Of a DNA stretch of 64,000 bases, positions 42,506-51,461 are shown piece by piece. The notes below the pieces were generated by a model that did no database searches, had not been told where the DNA came from, and was given only the letters and a program-made list of their open reading frames with translations. This stretch comes from UBA935 sp031555615. GTDB taxonomy: Bacteria > Bacillota > Clostridia > Lachnospirales > Lachnospiraceae. The stretch's first letter is position 1, and each line of letters begins with the position of its first letter. The stretch is taken from positions 1 to 64,000 of the forward strand of contig JAVBUF010000009.1 of the NCBI GenBank assembly GCA_031555615.1, written 5' to 3'. Made by a program: the position numbers and the translations under genes.

Positions 42506-44572
42506 TTATTTAGTCAGCAGCAGCATAATATCGTTGCTTCTGGCAATAAATTTGCTCATGGCTTCGGCATCAAGAGGTGCATGCTGAATCAGTGCCAAAT
42601 CATATAACTGCTGGCAGATCATATCTACATTATCACCGCTCTTATTATCCAGAACATACTGTACCAGCGGATGATTGGCATTCAATACCAGTGTTTCACC
42701 TTCTTTACCAAACATCCCCATATCCATTCCCGGCATGGAGTACATCTTCATCATATCCTGCATCCGGCGGCTTTCTTCCGACAGGGTAATCATGGAAGAG
42801 ATCTTCTTATTTTTAAGCTTTTCAACTTTAATGGTAATCTTGTCTTTTTTCAAAACCTTCTTCATGATCTTGGCTACTTCTTCGGCCTGTTCTTCCATTT
42901 CCTTTTCAGCCTTCTTGGAGGTCTTGGCTTTAAAAGTATCAGTCAGATCCGCATCGATCCGCTGGAACTTGACACCCTCATTCTTGGACTCCAGCTGGGT
43001 CACAAAAGGCTGATCGATATTGTGGGTCAGAATGACAGCTTCCATCTTGGCGGTTTTGAACATATTAATGTATTGGCTCTGCTGCAGTTCATCGGTTACA
43101 TAGTAAATAATCTTTTCTTTTTTCTCATTTTCCTCGTCTTCTGCTTCATCGATGGGATTTCCGTCGGCATCCACTACTTCCGCTTCCACCACTGAAGAAT
43201 CAGTCGGCTCATCGTTTCCTTCCCCTACTTCATCCGGATCAGTCTTATTTACTTCCAGGCATTCCGGCAGGGTCAGATATTGTCCGTCCAGATTCTTAAA
43301 CAGAATATAATCATTCATTTTCTCACAGAACTTATCATCCTTTAAGCAGCCGAACTTGATAAAGGGACTGATATCATCCCAGTATTTTTCATATTCTTCC
43401 TTTTCGGTTTTGCACATGCCGGATAATTTATCGGCAACCTTCTTGGAAATATAATCCGATATCTTCTTCACGAATCCATCATTCTGCAATGCACTTCTGG
43501 ACACATTCAAAGGCAGATCAGGACAATCGATCACCCCTTTCAGCAATAACAGGAATTCCGGAATAACTTCTTTGATATTGTCGGCAATAAATACCTGATT
43601 ATTATAAAGCTTGATCACCCCTTCAATAGATTCATATTCCATGTTGATCTTGGGGAAATACAAAATACCCTTAAGGTTAAAAGGATAGTCCATATTTAAA
43701 TGGATCCAGAATAAAGGTTCCTTATAATCCTGAAATACCTTGCGGTAAAATTCCAGATATTCCTCCTTTTCACACTCATTAGGATGTCTCATCCAAAGCG
43801 GGTTGGTATCATTTAAAAGCTCCGGACGCTTAATGATTTTATATTTAAGCTCATCTTCTTCTTTTTCCGGTTTGATTTCCTCAACCACGGTATCGGTATC
43901 CAGCTTTTCCTCTGCCGTTACGGTTTGGGTATCGGTAGTATCCTGCTTGGAAAGATAAATTTCGGTGGGCATGAAGGAACAGTATTTTCCAATGACTTCT
44001 TTGGCTTTATACTCATTGCAAAACTCCAGACAGTCTTCATTTAAAAACAGCGTAATGGTGGTTCCTACTTCGGCCTTATCACCATCCTCCATTTCAAATT
44101 CGGTACCGCCGTCGCATTCCCAGTGGACCGCCTGTGCTCCCTCCTGATAGGAGAGAGAATCAATATGCACTTCATCTGCCACCATAAATGCAGAATAAAA
44201 ACCAAGTCCGAAGTGACCGATAATCTGATCCTCATTGGTCTTGTCCTTATATTTTTCAATAAAATCCGTCGCTCCGGAAAAGGCGATCTGATTAATGTAT
44301 TCTTCTACCTCCTGAGCGGTCATACCAATACCGTTGTCTGTAAATGTCAATGTCTTCTTTTCCGGATTTACAACTACCGAAATCTTGGGTTTATACCCTT
44401 CAGGCAGGGTATATTCACCCATCATATCCAGTTTTTTCAGCTTGGTAATGGCGTCACAGCCGTTGGAGATCAGTTCCCTGAAAAAAATGTCATGATCCGA
44501 ATACAGCCATTTTTTGATAATGGGAAAAATATTTTCACTGTTAATTGATAAACTTCCGTGTGTCTTAGCCAT
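42506..44572 (-). CDS. htpG: Molecular chaperone HtpG (Hsp90)
   Basis: 688 residues from the ATG at 44572 (AAGGAG 8 bases upstream). The GHKL ATPase motifs are complete: F-F-R-E-L-I-S-N-G-C-D-A (with the family Asn and Glu), D-N-G-I-G-M-T, and G-H-F-G-L-G-F-Y-S-A. The middle-domain Arg loop N-V-S-R-S-A-L-Q is present. Two acidic insertions (about 215-240 and 445-485, the latter D-E-A-E-D-E-E-N-E-K-K) make it longer than E. coli HtpG (624). A CIRCE element and a SigA promoter precede it. A strong terminator ends the gene. It is an ATP-dependent chaperone in the cytoplasm. Confidence 0.96.
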   Translation of the reverse strand: MAKTHGSLSINSENIFPIIKKWLYSDHDIFFRELISNGCDAITKLKKLDMMGEYTLPEGYKPKISVVVNPEKKTLTFTDNGIGMTAQEVEEYINQIAFSGATDFIEKYKDKTNEDQIIGHFGLGFYSAFMVADEVHIDSLSYQEGAQAVHWECDGGTEFEMEDGDKAEVGTTITLFLNEDCLEFCNEYKAKEVIGKYCSFMPTEIYLSKQDTTDTQTVTAEEKLDTDTVVEEIKPEKEEDELKYKIIKRPELLNDTNPLWMRHPNECEKEEYLEFYRKVFQDYKEPLFWIHLNMDYPFNLKGILYFPKINMEYESIEGVIKLYNNQVFIADNIKEVIPEFLLLLKGVIDCPDLPLNVSRSALQNDGFVKKISDYISKKVADKLSGMCKTEKEEYEKYWDDISPFIKFGCLKDDKFCEKMNDYILFKNLDGQYLTLPECLEVNKTDPDEVGEGNDEPTDSSVVEAEVVDADGNPIDEAEDEENEKKEKIIYYVTDELQQSQYINMFKTAKMEAVILTHNIDQPFVTQLESKNEGVKFQRIDADLTDTFKAKTSKKAEKEMEEQAEEVAKIMKKVLKKDKITIKVEKLKNKKISSMITLSEESRRMQDMMKMYSMPGMDMGMFGKEGETLVLNANHPLVQYVLDNKSGDNVDMICQQLYDLALIQHAPLDAEAMSKFIARSNDIMLLLTK

Positions 44573-44606
44573 AATAATCACTCCTTTATTATTATTCTTG
44601 TAATGA

Positions 44607-44635
44607 ATTGTAATTCGCTCTTTACAAAAAGTCAA
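44607..44635 (-). promoter_or_regulatory. SigA-type promoter of htpG
   Basis: TTGACT, 17 bases, TACAAT, about 35 bases upstream of the htpG start. Confidence 0.8.
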
Positions 44636-44642
44636 GACTAAA

Positions 44643-44669
44643 TTAGCACTCATTTGTCATGAGTGCTAA
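44643..44669 (-). promoter_or_regulatory. CIRCE operator (HrcA-binding site)
   Basis: Perfect TTAGCACTC-N9-GAGTGCTAA. It sits 7 bases upstream of the -35 box of the htpG promoter, rather than downstream of the promoter as in dnaK and groE operons. Confidence 0.92.
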
Positions 44670-44731
44670 TAATTTCTTTGAAACCCTTTATTTATGCGGC
44701 TTTGCGCATTTCTAAATTTTTTATTAAAAGT

Positions 44732-45787
44732 CTAAAAAAATTGTTGATACACATCAAAGAAATCTTTGGTGGTTATCTCACTGTTATGAATAAAAGAGAC
44801 CTGCTCCCAAAGCATATCATTCAGATTCTTGGTTAAAGAAGCTACAAAAGCATTGTATTCCTGTCCAAATACTTCTTCCCGCCGTTCTTCCACAATCTTC
44901 ACCTTATTGGCATCGGTCTCCTCACGGTTAAAGGTATTGATACACTTAATAATATGATAACCAAAGCTGGTTTCCACAATATCACTGATTTCTCCTGTTT
45001 CCAGTTGAAAAGCCGCTTTCTCAAAAGATTCCTCCATATCCCCTTTGCCAAAGGAATACACCGCCTGATCAGCTTCACTGTAAAGCATGATCAGCTTTTC
45101 AAAATCTTCACCGGCTTTAACCTGACTTAAAATATCACTGATCTGGTCATATGCTTTCCGTTTGGTCTGTTGGGTATATTCAATCTTTTTACCGGTACCG
45201 TCCAAAGCATAGGTTTTGATCAAAATATGCTGCACCGTAATGGTCCTTGCTTCATCATCACTGATTTCGGGATTGATATCCTTGATAATATAGCGGTAGA
45301 CCTTATCTGCCAGGGCATACTCCGTATAAAGCTTTTCAATCGTATCCTGGGTTACCCCCATACATTCCTTTTCGGTTTCATTTAAAGAACTATAGTAAGC
45401 CGCCGCTGCCTCACGGGCTTTTTCCAGTTCTTCCTTTTCCAAGGCAATTCCATGCTTTTCCCCTAAAAGGTTCATGGTCTTGATCTGGGCAATCTGGGCC
45501 AAAGCAGTATCCTTGATATTTTGTTCCAGGGTTACTCCATTCAAATCAGTCTCCCATATCTGACTGCTGTATACACTTTCGTACTGGTTTTGGGCATTGG
45601 TCAGATAAACCCGTATCTCCGGCAGGGTACAGGACATGCTTTCAATGCGGAAAATCTCATCTTTTCCGAAACCGGTGGTGAGAACCACCTTCATGTCCGC
45701 TGACTTTTTTCCGCAGCCGGCAGATATCAAAACCACTAATATGGTTAACAATATTACAATAAAACGCTTCATCTTTTCTTTATACAT
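44732..45787 (-). CDS. PrsA-like peptidylprolyl isomerase lipoprotein
   Basis: 351 residues if started at 45787; a second start at 45772 (M-K-R-F-I-V) gives a cleaner signal peptide. The lipobox is L-I-S-A-G-C near 20-25. The N-terminal SurA-like helical region precedes a parvulin domain (about 185-300: I-T-V-Q-H-I-L-I-K, F-G-K-G-D-M-E-E-S-F-E-K-A-A-F, T-S-F-G-Y-H-I-I-K). It is an extracytoplasmic foldase anchored to the membrane. The start overlaps the stop of the FAD oxidoreductase gene by 8 bases, so the two are cotranslated. Confidence 0.88.
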   Translation of the reverse strand: MYKEKMKRFIVILLTILVVLISAGCGKKSADMKVVLTTGFGKDEIFRIESMSCTLPEIRVYLTNAQNQYESVYSSQIWETDLNGVTLEQNIKDTALAQIAQIKTMNLLGEKHGIALEKEELEKAREAAAAYYSSLNETEKECMGVTQDTIEKLYTEYALADKVYRYIIKDINPEISDDEARTITVQHILIKTYALDGTGKKIEYTQQTKRKAYDQISDILSQVKAGEDFEKLIMLYSEADQAVYSFGKGDMEESFEKAAFQLETGEISDIVETSFGYHIIKCINTFNREETDANKVKIVEERREEVFGQEYNAFVASLTKNLNDMLWEQVSFIHNSEITTKDFFDVYQQFF

Positions 45788-47183
45788 TTATTTCCATCTT
45801 CTTTAATATGCTTCTTGCTACACTGATGCCATTGGCGGATGCCTGCTGCAGGCCACGGGTAACTCCGGCGCCGTCGCCGATTGCACGAAGTCCCTTGATA
45901 CTGGTTTCAAATTCTTTGTCAACTACCACTTTATTGGAATAAAACTTAACCTCCACACCGTAAAGCAGGGTCTCATCGCCAGCAATACCAGGTGTTATTT
46001 TATCCAGTGCCAGAAGCATCTCCTCAATATCTACCATAATTCTATGGGGAAATACCAATGACAAATCACCGGGTACCGCATCCTTTAAGGTGGGGATCAA
46101 ATTGTTCCGGCAAAGACGCTCTTCCGTAGTCCTGCGGCCTCTGCGGAAATCACCGAAGGTCTGTACCAGAATTCTGCCTCCGCATAACATATTGGATAAT
46201 TGGGCAATCTGCTTGCCGTATTCAATAGGTGTTTTAAAGGGTTTGGTAAAATTCTTGCTGACCAGTATGGCAAAATTCGTATTATTGGTCTTATATTCGC
46301 TGGACTTATATGCATGACCGTTAACTACCGCCAGTCCGCCTTCATAATACTCCGTCGCCACTTCCCCGGAGGGATTAGTACAGAAGGTCCGCACCTTATC
46401 ATCAAACGTTGGTGTATGGTAAACCAGTTTGGCTTCATAAAGATTTTCATTAAGGAACTGCATGACCTCATCCCGGACTTCCACCCGAACACCCACGTCC
46501 ACTGTTCCGGGAGTGGTTTCAATACCGATTTCTTCGCATTTATCCTTAAACCAGTCGGCACCTTCCCGGCCCACGGCCGAAACAATTTCCCCGGCATAAT
46601 AGGTTTCACCCTTGTTGGTTACTACTCCCACTGCCTGACCATCTTCAACTAAAATCTGTTCCACCATGGTATTGAACAGAATGTTTACCCCTGCTTCTTC
46701 CAGATGATGCTGGAGCTTGCCGTATATTTTATAGCCTTCCTCTGTTCCCAAATGCCTGATGGGGCATTCCACCAATTTCAGGTTGGCATTAATGGCTTTT
46801 TTACGGATATCACGGATTTCAGCTTCCTTATCTACCCCATATACATTGGTATCCGCTCCAAATTTCAGATAAATATCATCGGATTCATGAATCAGGCGGA
46901 GTGTTTCATCATATCCCAAAATAGCCGGCAGATTCCCGCCTACATCAGGAGATAATGACAGCTTGCCATCTGAAAAGGCTCCCGCTCCCGCAAATCCCGT
47001 GGTAATCGAACAGGGCTTACATCCGATACACTGTTTGGTTGTCCGTTTCGGACACAGCCTTTTCTCAATGGAACGCCCCTTCTCGATCATCAGAACCTTC
47101 AGATCCTTATTTTTATCCTTTAATTCATACGCACAAAAAATCCCCCCGGGGCCCGCCCCGATTATAATTACATCATACTTCAT
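45780..47183 (-). CDS. NAD(P)/FAD-dependent oxidoreductase (COG2509-type)
   Basis: 467 residues. The N-terminal dinucleotide-binding motif G-A-G-P-G-G-I-F-C-A-Y-E (8-19) is followed by a Cys cluster C-P-K...C-I-G-C-K-P-C (about 43-58) and G-F-A-G-A-G-A-F-S-D-G-K-L. The C-terminal G-D-G-A-G-V-T-R-G-L-Q-Q-A-S-A-N-G closes the FAD site. The family is an uncharacterised flavoprotein group related to HI0933-like proteins. A TACAAT box with upstream TG (47286-47291) may be its promoter; a small GGGCA/TGCCC hairpin lies in the leader. It overlaps the PrsA-like gene downstream. Confidence 0.85.
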   Translation of the reverse strand: MKYDVIIIGAGPGGIFCAYELKDKNKDLKVLMIEKGRSIEKRLCPKRTTKQCIGCKPCSITTGFAGAGAFSDGKLSLSPDVGGNLPAILGYDETLRLIHESDDIYLKFGADTNVYGVDKEAEIRDIRKKAINANLKLVECPIRHLGTEEGYKIYGKLQHHLEEAGVNILFNTMVEQILVEDGQAVGVVTNKGETYYAGEIVSAVGREGADWFKDKCEEIGIETTPGTVDVGVRVEVRDEVMQFLNENLYEAKLVYHTPTFDDKVRTFCTNPSGEVATEYYEGGLAVVNGHAYKSSEYKTNNTNFAILVSKNFTKPFKTPIEYGKQIAQLSNMLCGGRILVQTFGDFRRGRRTTEERLCRNNLIPTLKDAVPGDLSLVFPHRIMVDIEEMLLALDKITPGIAGDETLLYGVEVKFYSNKVVVDKEFETSIKGLRAIGDGAGVTRGLQQASANGISVARSILKKMEINV

Positions 47184-47348
47184 TACTGTACCTCGCTATT
47201 TCCTATATTTCAAGAGAACGCAACAAATCCAGCTGCACTTGGGCAGGGATGCCCTTGTGTAACTTCTTGTCTTCTTGGCCTTCTTATTGTAGCATAACTT
47301 TCCCGGTCCTACCACTATTTGTTGAAATTGATTACGGAAATTAATCAG

Positions 47349-48119
47349 CTATTCCCATCTGACTGCACCTATGGATTCCCCATTTCTGGTATACCAGTTC
47401 ACTCCATCGGTAAGCAAATATTGCTGGTCTGACAAAACCTTTTGACAAAAATGCCTGATATCCTTTAATTTTTCCGAAAATGCCATGCCTCCGCCAAATA
47501 ATTCTGTTTTATGCATATCCGAACCGGCTGTCAGGGGCAACTGCTGCTCTTTGGCATAAGCAATAGCTTTTTGATTATATTGGCCGTTATTCTTGATAAA
47601 CCGGTTATAGTGAGTGGCATTAATACCTTCAATGGCATCCACAAAGCCAGGGAAAAAGCGAATTCTGGGAATATAGCTTGCCTCTCTGTAAGGGTGGGCA
47701 TGAACCACCATACCACCTGCTTTTTTGACTATTTCATATTGTTCTTCTACTGATGCATCTTTTATCCGGGGATGATCCTGCAAAAAAGCCGGAGAAAGTC
47801 CATAAATAAGAAACTCATTGCCATCATAGCAAGACTCATATCCCCAAAATACTGCCAGATCATTCTGCTCTCCCCATGCCGCTGCTTCTTCATACCCCAA
47901 AGCTAATCGGGCAATCCACTCCCGCCAGGGCAAATCCCCTTTTATTACCGTGTTCCCATACCAGTTATGATCCGTAATAATAATCCCGGTATAACCGGCA
48001 TCCCTGTATGCCCGGGCAATTTCAGCTCCGGTACAGGAGGCACAGGCACTGCCCTGAGAAGTATGCATATGGGTTTCATAAAAATAGGGGTATTCCGGGG
48101 GCAATAAGATTCTGGACAT
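47349..48119 (-). CDS. PHP-domain phosphoesterase
   Basis: 256 residues from the ATG at 48119 (GAGAG upstream); an ATG 30 bases earlier has no close site. The PHP metal-binding pattern is visible: E-T-H-M-H-T (HxH), I-I-T-D-H-N, V-V-H-A-H-P and G-S-D-M-H. Such domains hydrolyse phosphate esters with a trinuclear metal centre. The specific substrate is unknown; members act on histidinol phosphate, nucleotides or DNA. A single gene downstream of sigF. Confidence 0.85.
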   Translation of the reverse strand: MSRILLPPEYPYFYETHMHTSQGSACASCTGAEIARAYRDAGYTGIIITDHNWYGNTVIKGDLPWREWIARLALGYEEAAAWGEQNDLAVFWGYESCYDGNEFLIYGLSPAFLQDHPRIKDASVEEQYEIVKKAGGMVVHAHPYREASYIPRIRFFPGFVDAIEGINATHYNRFIKNNGQYNQKAIAYAKEQQLPLTAGSDMHKTELFGGGMAFSEKLKDIRHFCQKVLSDQQYLLTDGVNWYTRNGESIGAVRWE

Positions 48120-48172
48120 CGGGACTCTCTTTCGTTTTTTTGTTTTCATTATACGTCAATTTATTTTCCTTA

Positions 48173-48889
48173 TCAACCGGTGACTTTTTTCCGCATGGAC
48201 AATAAAATACGTTTTTCCATACGGCTTACCTGCACCTGAGAGATGCCCAGCCGGCCCGCCACCTCAGTCTGGGTCTTTTCCTGAAAATACCGTAACCGGA
48301 TCAATTCTCTTTCATTTTCCTCCAATTCGGAAAGCAACTGTTCTAACATGATATTGTTGATAACGTGCTCGGACTTATCCGCATCCGCCAGCTTGTCCAC
48401 TAAGTAAATTTCGTTTCCATCGGTCTGATAAACCGTTTTATGAATGGATTCCACTTCCGCTCCGGCTTCCATGGCCATCACAATATCTTCCGGCAGGAAC
48501 CCGGTTTCCTCAGCCAACTGGGATAGGGTCGGTTCCTGTCCTGTCTGCTGCCGCAGCCGTTCCGCTGCCTGTTTAACTTTATAGCCGTTTTCCTTGATGG
48601 AACGGCTTACCTTTATCATCCCGTCATCTCTTAAAAAACGCTTGATTTCACCACTGATCATGGGTACCGCGTAAGTGGAAAATTTCACCTCGTAAGAAAT
48701 ATCAAATTTATCGATAGCCTTCATTAATCCAATGGTTCCTATCTGCAATAAGTCTTCCACTTCACATCCTCTGCCGATAAACCGCTTGACGATGTGGTGA
48801 ACCAATCCCAAGTTTTTCTCTACCAGTACTTCTCGTGCTTCTTTTTCTCCTGCATGTGAACGTTCAATCAGTACGGTGAGTTCATCCAT
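48173..48889 (-). CDS. sigF: Sporulation sigma factor SigF
   Basis: 238 residues. Region 2 (V-E-D-L-L-Q-I-G-T-I-G-L-M-K-A-I-D-K-F), F-S-T-Y-A-V-P-M-I-S-G-E-I-K-R-F, and region 4 with Q-T-E-V-A-G-R-L-G-I-S-Q-V-Q-V-S-R-M-E-K are clear. It directs forespore gene expression and is held inactive by SpoIIAB, encoded 3 bases upstream. GAGGAA precedes the ATG. The order spoIIAA-spoIIAB-sigF is the canonical spoIIA operon. Confidence 0.96.
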   Translation of the reverse strand: MDELTVLIERSHAGEKEAREVLVEKNLGLVHHIVKRFIGRGCEVEDLLQIGTIGLMKAIDKFDISYEVKFSTYAVPMISGEIKRFLRDDGMIKVSRSIKENGYKVKQAAERLRQQTGQEPTLSQLAEETGFLPEDIVMAMEAGAEVESIHKTVYQTDGNEIYLVDKLADADKSEHVINNIMLEQLLSELEENERELIRLRYFQEKTQTEVAGRLGISQVQVSRMEKRILLSMRKKVTG

Positions 48890-48892
48890 AAG

Positions 48893-49447
48893 CTATTCCT
48901 CATGACCGATCCATGGACTGATTCCTATTTTTTTCTTCATCAATATAGTGGTGCCGTAGCCCGGCTCGGAAATCACTTCCAGATCATCCATAAAGGCTTC
49001 CATAAAGGCAAATCCCATTCCTGAACGGTCCAGTTCCGGCTTGGATGTATAAAGAGGTTCCATGGCCAGTTCAATATTGGCAATCCCTTTGCCTTTGTCC
49101 CATACTTCAACATGAAGAACATCCCCCTCCTGAACGCAATGGATATATATCTTGGGTTTTTCCGCAAGTTTTTCGTTTCTCTGGAAATATTCTTCATCAT
49201 ATCCATGAATAACCGCATTGGTAACTGCTTCCGAAACTGCCGTCTTTACATCCGAAATCTCTTCTAACGTGGGATTCAGTGGGGACAGGAATGCTGCCAC
49301 AGCCATTCTGGCAAAGGATTCATTAATGGAAACCGCATCAAATTCCAATTGCATTTCATTATAGTCCTTATTAAACCCTTCCCTTTCTTCCCCTTCTTCT
49401 CTTTTCATTCTCCTGATTAAATATTGTTCCTCTGTTTTACCGGTCAT
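48893..49447 (-). CDS. spoIIAB: Anti-sigma F factor SpoIIAB
   Basis: 184 residues from the ATG at 49447 (GGAGGG 9-10 bases upstream). This GHKL serine kinase has S-E-A-V-T-N-A-V-I-H-G-Y (N box) and D-K-G-K-G-I followed by R-S-G-M-G-F-A-F-M (G boxes). It binds SigF and phosphorylates SpoIIAA. The recognisable family start is M-Q-L-E-F-D-A-V-S-I-N-E, 31 codons further in (an AAGGA lies upstream of it), so the charged N-terminal extension may be real or the true start may be internal. Confidence 0.93.
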   Translation of the reverse strand: MTGKTEEQYLIRRMKREEGEEREGFNKDYNEMQLEFDAVSINESFARMAVAAFLSPLNPTLEEISDVKTAVSEAVTNAVIHGYDEEYFQRNEKLAEKPKIYIHCVQEGDVLHVEVWDKGKGIANIELAMEPLYTSKPELDRSGMGFAFMEAFMDDLEVISEPGYGTTILMKKKIGISPWIGHEE

Positions 49448-49463
49448 TGTTTTCATTTCCCTC

Positions 49464-49769
49464 CTATTCCATAATATCTACTATTTTATGTAAACCTGAT
49501 ATCATTAATGTCCTTTTAATCCGTGAATCGGTATTGATGATATATACCTTTCCTCCAAAACAGGCAATTTTCTTATACCTCCCCATAATAATTCCGATCC
49601 CGGAACTATCCATAAAGCGTGTTTCTTCAAAATCAAAGACAATGTTCCCTACTCTCTTTTGCAAAATAAAATTATCTGCTGTTTTACTTATGTAAACTGA
49701 TTTGTGATGATCGATCTCTTCCGGCATTTTTACCATCAGATAATTATCAATTACTTTAAAGTCATCCAT
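49464..49769 (-). CDS. spoIIAA: Anti-anti-sigma F factor SpoIIAA
   Basis: 101 residues, a STAS domain. The phosphorylation site lies in R-F-M-D-S-S-G-I-G-I-I-M-G-R (about 50-63). AAGGAGA precedes the ATG. Unphosphorylated SpoIIAA displaces SigF from SpoIIAB. It is first in the operon, and a terminator of the TPR gene lies just upstream. Confidence 0.95.
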   Translation of the reverse strand: MDDFKVIDNYLMVKMPEEIDHHKSVYISKTADNFILQKRVGNIVFDFEETRFMDSSGIGIIMGRYKKIACFGGKVYIINTDSRIKRTLMISGLHKIVDIME

Positions 49770-49821
49770 TTTAAGTCTCCTTATTTTATTTTTGAAAATA
49801 GAATCTCACTTCCTGTTACAC

Positions 49822-49849
49822 AAAAAAGAACATAGCGGTAGCTATGTTC
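49822..49849 (-). terminator. Terminator of the TPR gene
   Basis: GAACATAGC/GCTATGTTC (9 bp, 4-base loop) followed on the minus strand by TTTTTT. Confidence 0.9.
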
Positions 49850-49876
49850 TCTTTCGTATTTTATATTTCATTTATC

Positions 49877-51292
49877 TTAGGTTTGTCCTGCTGTATTAAT
49901 TTCCACCAGGGAGGTTTCCGACCTATTGGCCTTCTCCGTACCGGGGAAAAGCTCGATCACCCTGGCATAAGCTTCCTTGGCCTTATCATTCTCCCCATTC
50001 TTTTTATAGGAATTGGCCAGATGGAACAGTGCTTCGCCATTAGTCTGATCATATTGAAATGCTTTCAGAAGATTGGGAATAGCCTTGGTAAAATCTTCTG
50101 CCTTATAGTCGGCATACCCTGCCTCGTAGCAAATGGTACCCAGCTGTTTTCCTACCACATTCAGCATGCTTTCATACAAATCACCAAAAGCTGCTGAAGA
50201 TTCCTCTATCTCCTCCTGGGTAATGGCATCCATATAGGTTGCGATCTTTTCGATTTCAGCCGGCTCATTAAGATACACACTGGCTGCCATCAGTAAATTA
50301 TCAATGGCCTGTACACTCACATCACTGCCCGCGTATCCTGCCAGTTCTTCCGACAAACGGCTGTTTTCTTCAGCCAGTTTATTAGCCTTCTGCTCTAACT
50401 CATCAATGGTGGCTGTTTTCACATCCAATTGCTCGCTCACCACCCGCACTTCATCTTTGGTAGTTGCCCGCTCCCGCTGAATCTGGGCCGGCAAAATAAG
50501 AAAACAGGCGATGGCAATTCCAACTACGATTCCGATACCCAGGTTAAACAGGGAGGAGGCACCTTTGGAATTTTTTATTTTACCCGGCTGGATAATGGTT
50601 TCATTACCGCTTTGATATCTGATAACATCATCGGAACTTTTCTTCTTCGTACTATTTCCCTTTACATTTTCTTCAGGCGTCATCATATGATTGACTTCCT
50701 GCAGATATCGTAATGTAATGGTATTATTGGTATCTATTTCCATGCATTTCAACAATTCGTTTTTGGCATTTTCCCATTCTTCGGTGCTAATATATAACAG
50801 TGCCAGCAATTGATGTGCACGAACATACTTGGGATTATAAGATAATACCTTTTTCAACTGAATAATCGCCAGATCCATACTATCCTGGTAACAGTAAGCC
50901 AACGCCTGATTGTATTTCTTGATGGTTTGGTTAATGGTGTCCAGGCGGGTCTGATTGGTCTGGATCATATCGATATAATCATCGGCAATATTTTTTTTGG
51001 AACGGATATTTTTGCTGATGACCCACTCACTTAATGCCGCCACTACCTCACCCAGTTCAAAATACACCAACCCCAGTAAGTTTCTGGCTTCAATATTGTT
51101 TTTATTAAATTTTAAGCTCTGTCTTAAAACTGTTGCCGCACCGGTTAAGTCACGTACTGTGGCTTTTTCCAGTCCTTCATTATACAAACGGTTGGAAGTG
51201 GATATGATCTTTTTAAACAGGGAAACATCCGCTCCGCAGCCGGTACAAAAATCATGCCCTGACAAACGGCATCCGCATTGATAGCATACCAT
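49877..51292 (-). CDS. Zinc-ribbon and TPR membrane protein
   Basis: 471 residues. It starts with a zinc ribbon, C-Y-Q-C-G-C...C-T-G-C-G (residues 3-19). TPR helices cover about 30-195. A single membrane segment (about 250-270) follows a basic linker, then a coiled-coil (280-320), and a second TPR block (375-455, ending K-A-K-E-A-Y-A-R-V-I-E-L-F-P-G). The topology would put the zinc ribbon inside and the C-terminal TPRs outside. Its ribosome binding site overlaps the stop of the 52-residue gene. It is probably a scaffold; the partner is unknown. Confidence 0.75.
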   Translation of the reverse strand: MVCYQCGCRLSGHDFCTGCGADVSLFKKIISTSNRLYNEGLEKATVRDLTGAATVLRQSLKFNKNNIEARNLLGLVYFELGEVVAALSEWVISKNIRSKKNIADDYIDMIQTNQTRLDTINQTIKKYNQALAYCYQDSMDLAIIQLKKVLSYNPKYVRAHQLLALLYISTEEWENAKNELLKCMEIDTNNTITLRYLQEVNHMMTPEENVKGNSTKKKSSDDVIRYQSGNETIIQPGKIKNSKGASSLFNLGIGIVVGIAIACFLILPAQIQRERATTKDEVRVVSEQLDVKTATIDELEQKANKLAEENSRLSEELAGYAGSDVSVQAIDNLLMAASVYLNEPAEIEKIATYMDAITQEEIEESSAAFGDLYESMLNVVGKQLGTICYEAGYADYKAEDFTKAIPNLLKAFQYDQTNGEALFHLANSYKKNGENDKAKEAYARVIELFPGTEKANRSETSLVEINTAGQT

Positions 51293-51302
51293 GACGTTTC
51301 TC

Positions 51303-51461
51303 CTATTCTTCGTTTAACTCCACATCGTCATTCACTTTCTTTACCATTTTAATCAATATATCTGTCATATCTGTAAGGTCCTGATTGTATATGGCTTCTT
51401 CAGCATCCTCAACCTCCAGGCTGGGATGAAATTTTTTTAATTCATCTTCAAAATTAATCAT
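51303..51461 (-). CDS. 52-residue acidic protein between folC and the TPR gene
   Basis: Reads M-I-N-F-E-D-E-L-K-K-F-H-P-S-L-E-V-E-D-A, then E-E-A-I-Y-N-Q-D, continuing to a TAG at 51303. It is strongly acidic and helical, with no family recognised. Its ATG overlaps the TGA of folC in an ATGA arrangement and its stop overlaps the ribosome binding site of the TPR gene, so it is cotranslated with both. That tight packing is the main evidence that it is real. Confidence 0.7.
   Translation of the reverse strand: MINFEDELKKFHPSLEVEDAEEAIYNQDLTDMTDILIKMVKKVNDDVELNEE

Noticed and set aside
49788..49814. SigH-like promoter (AGGAAGT, 12 bases, TCAAAAAT) before spoIIAA
   Set aside because: The -35 is acceptable and the location is right, but the -10 lacks the GAAT core, so it was not called.
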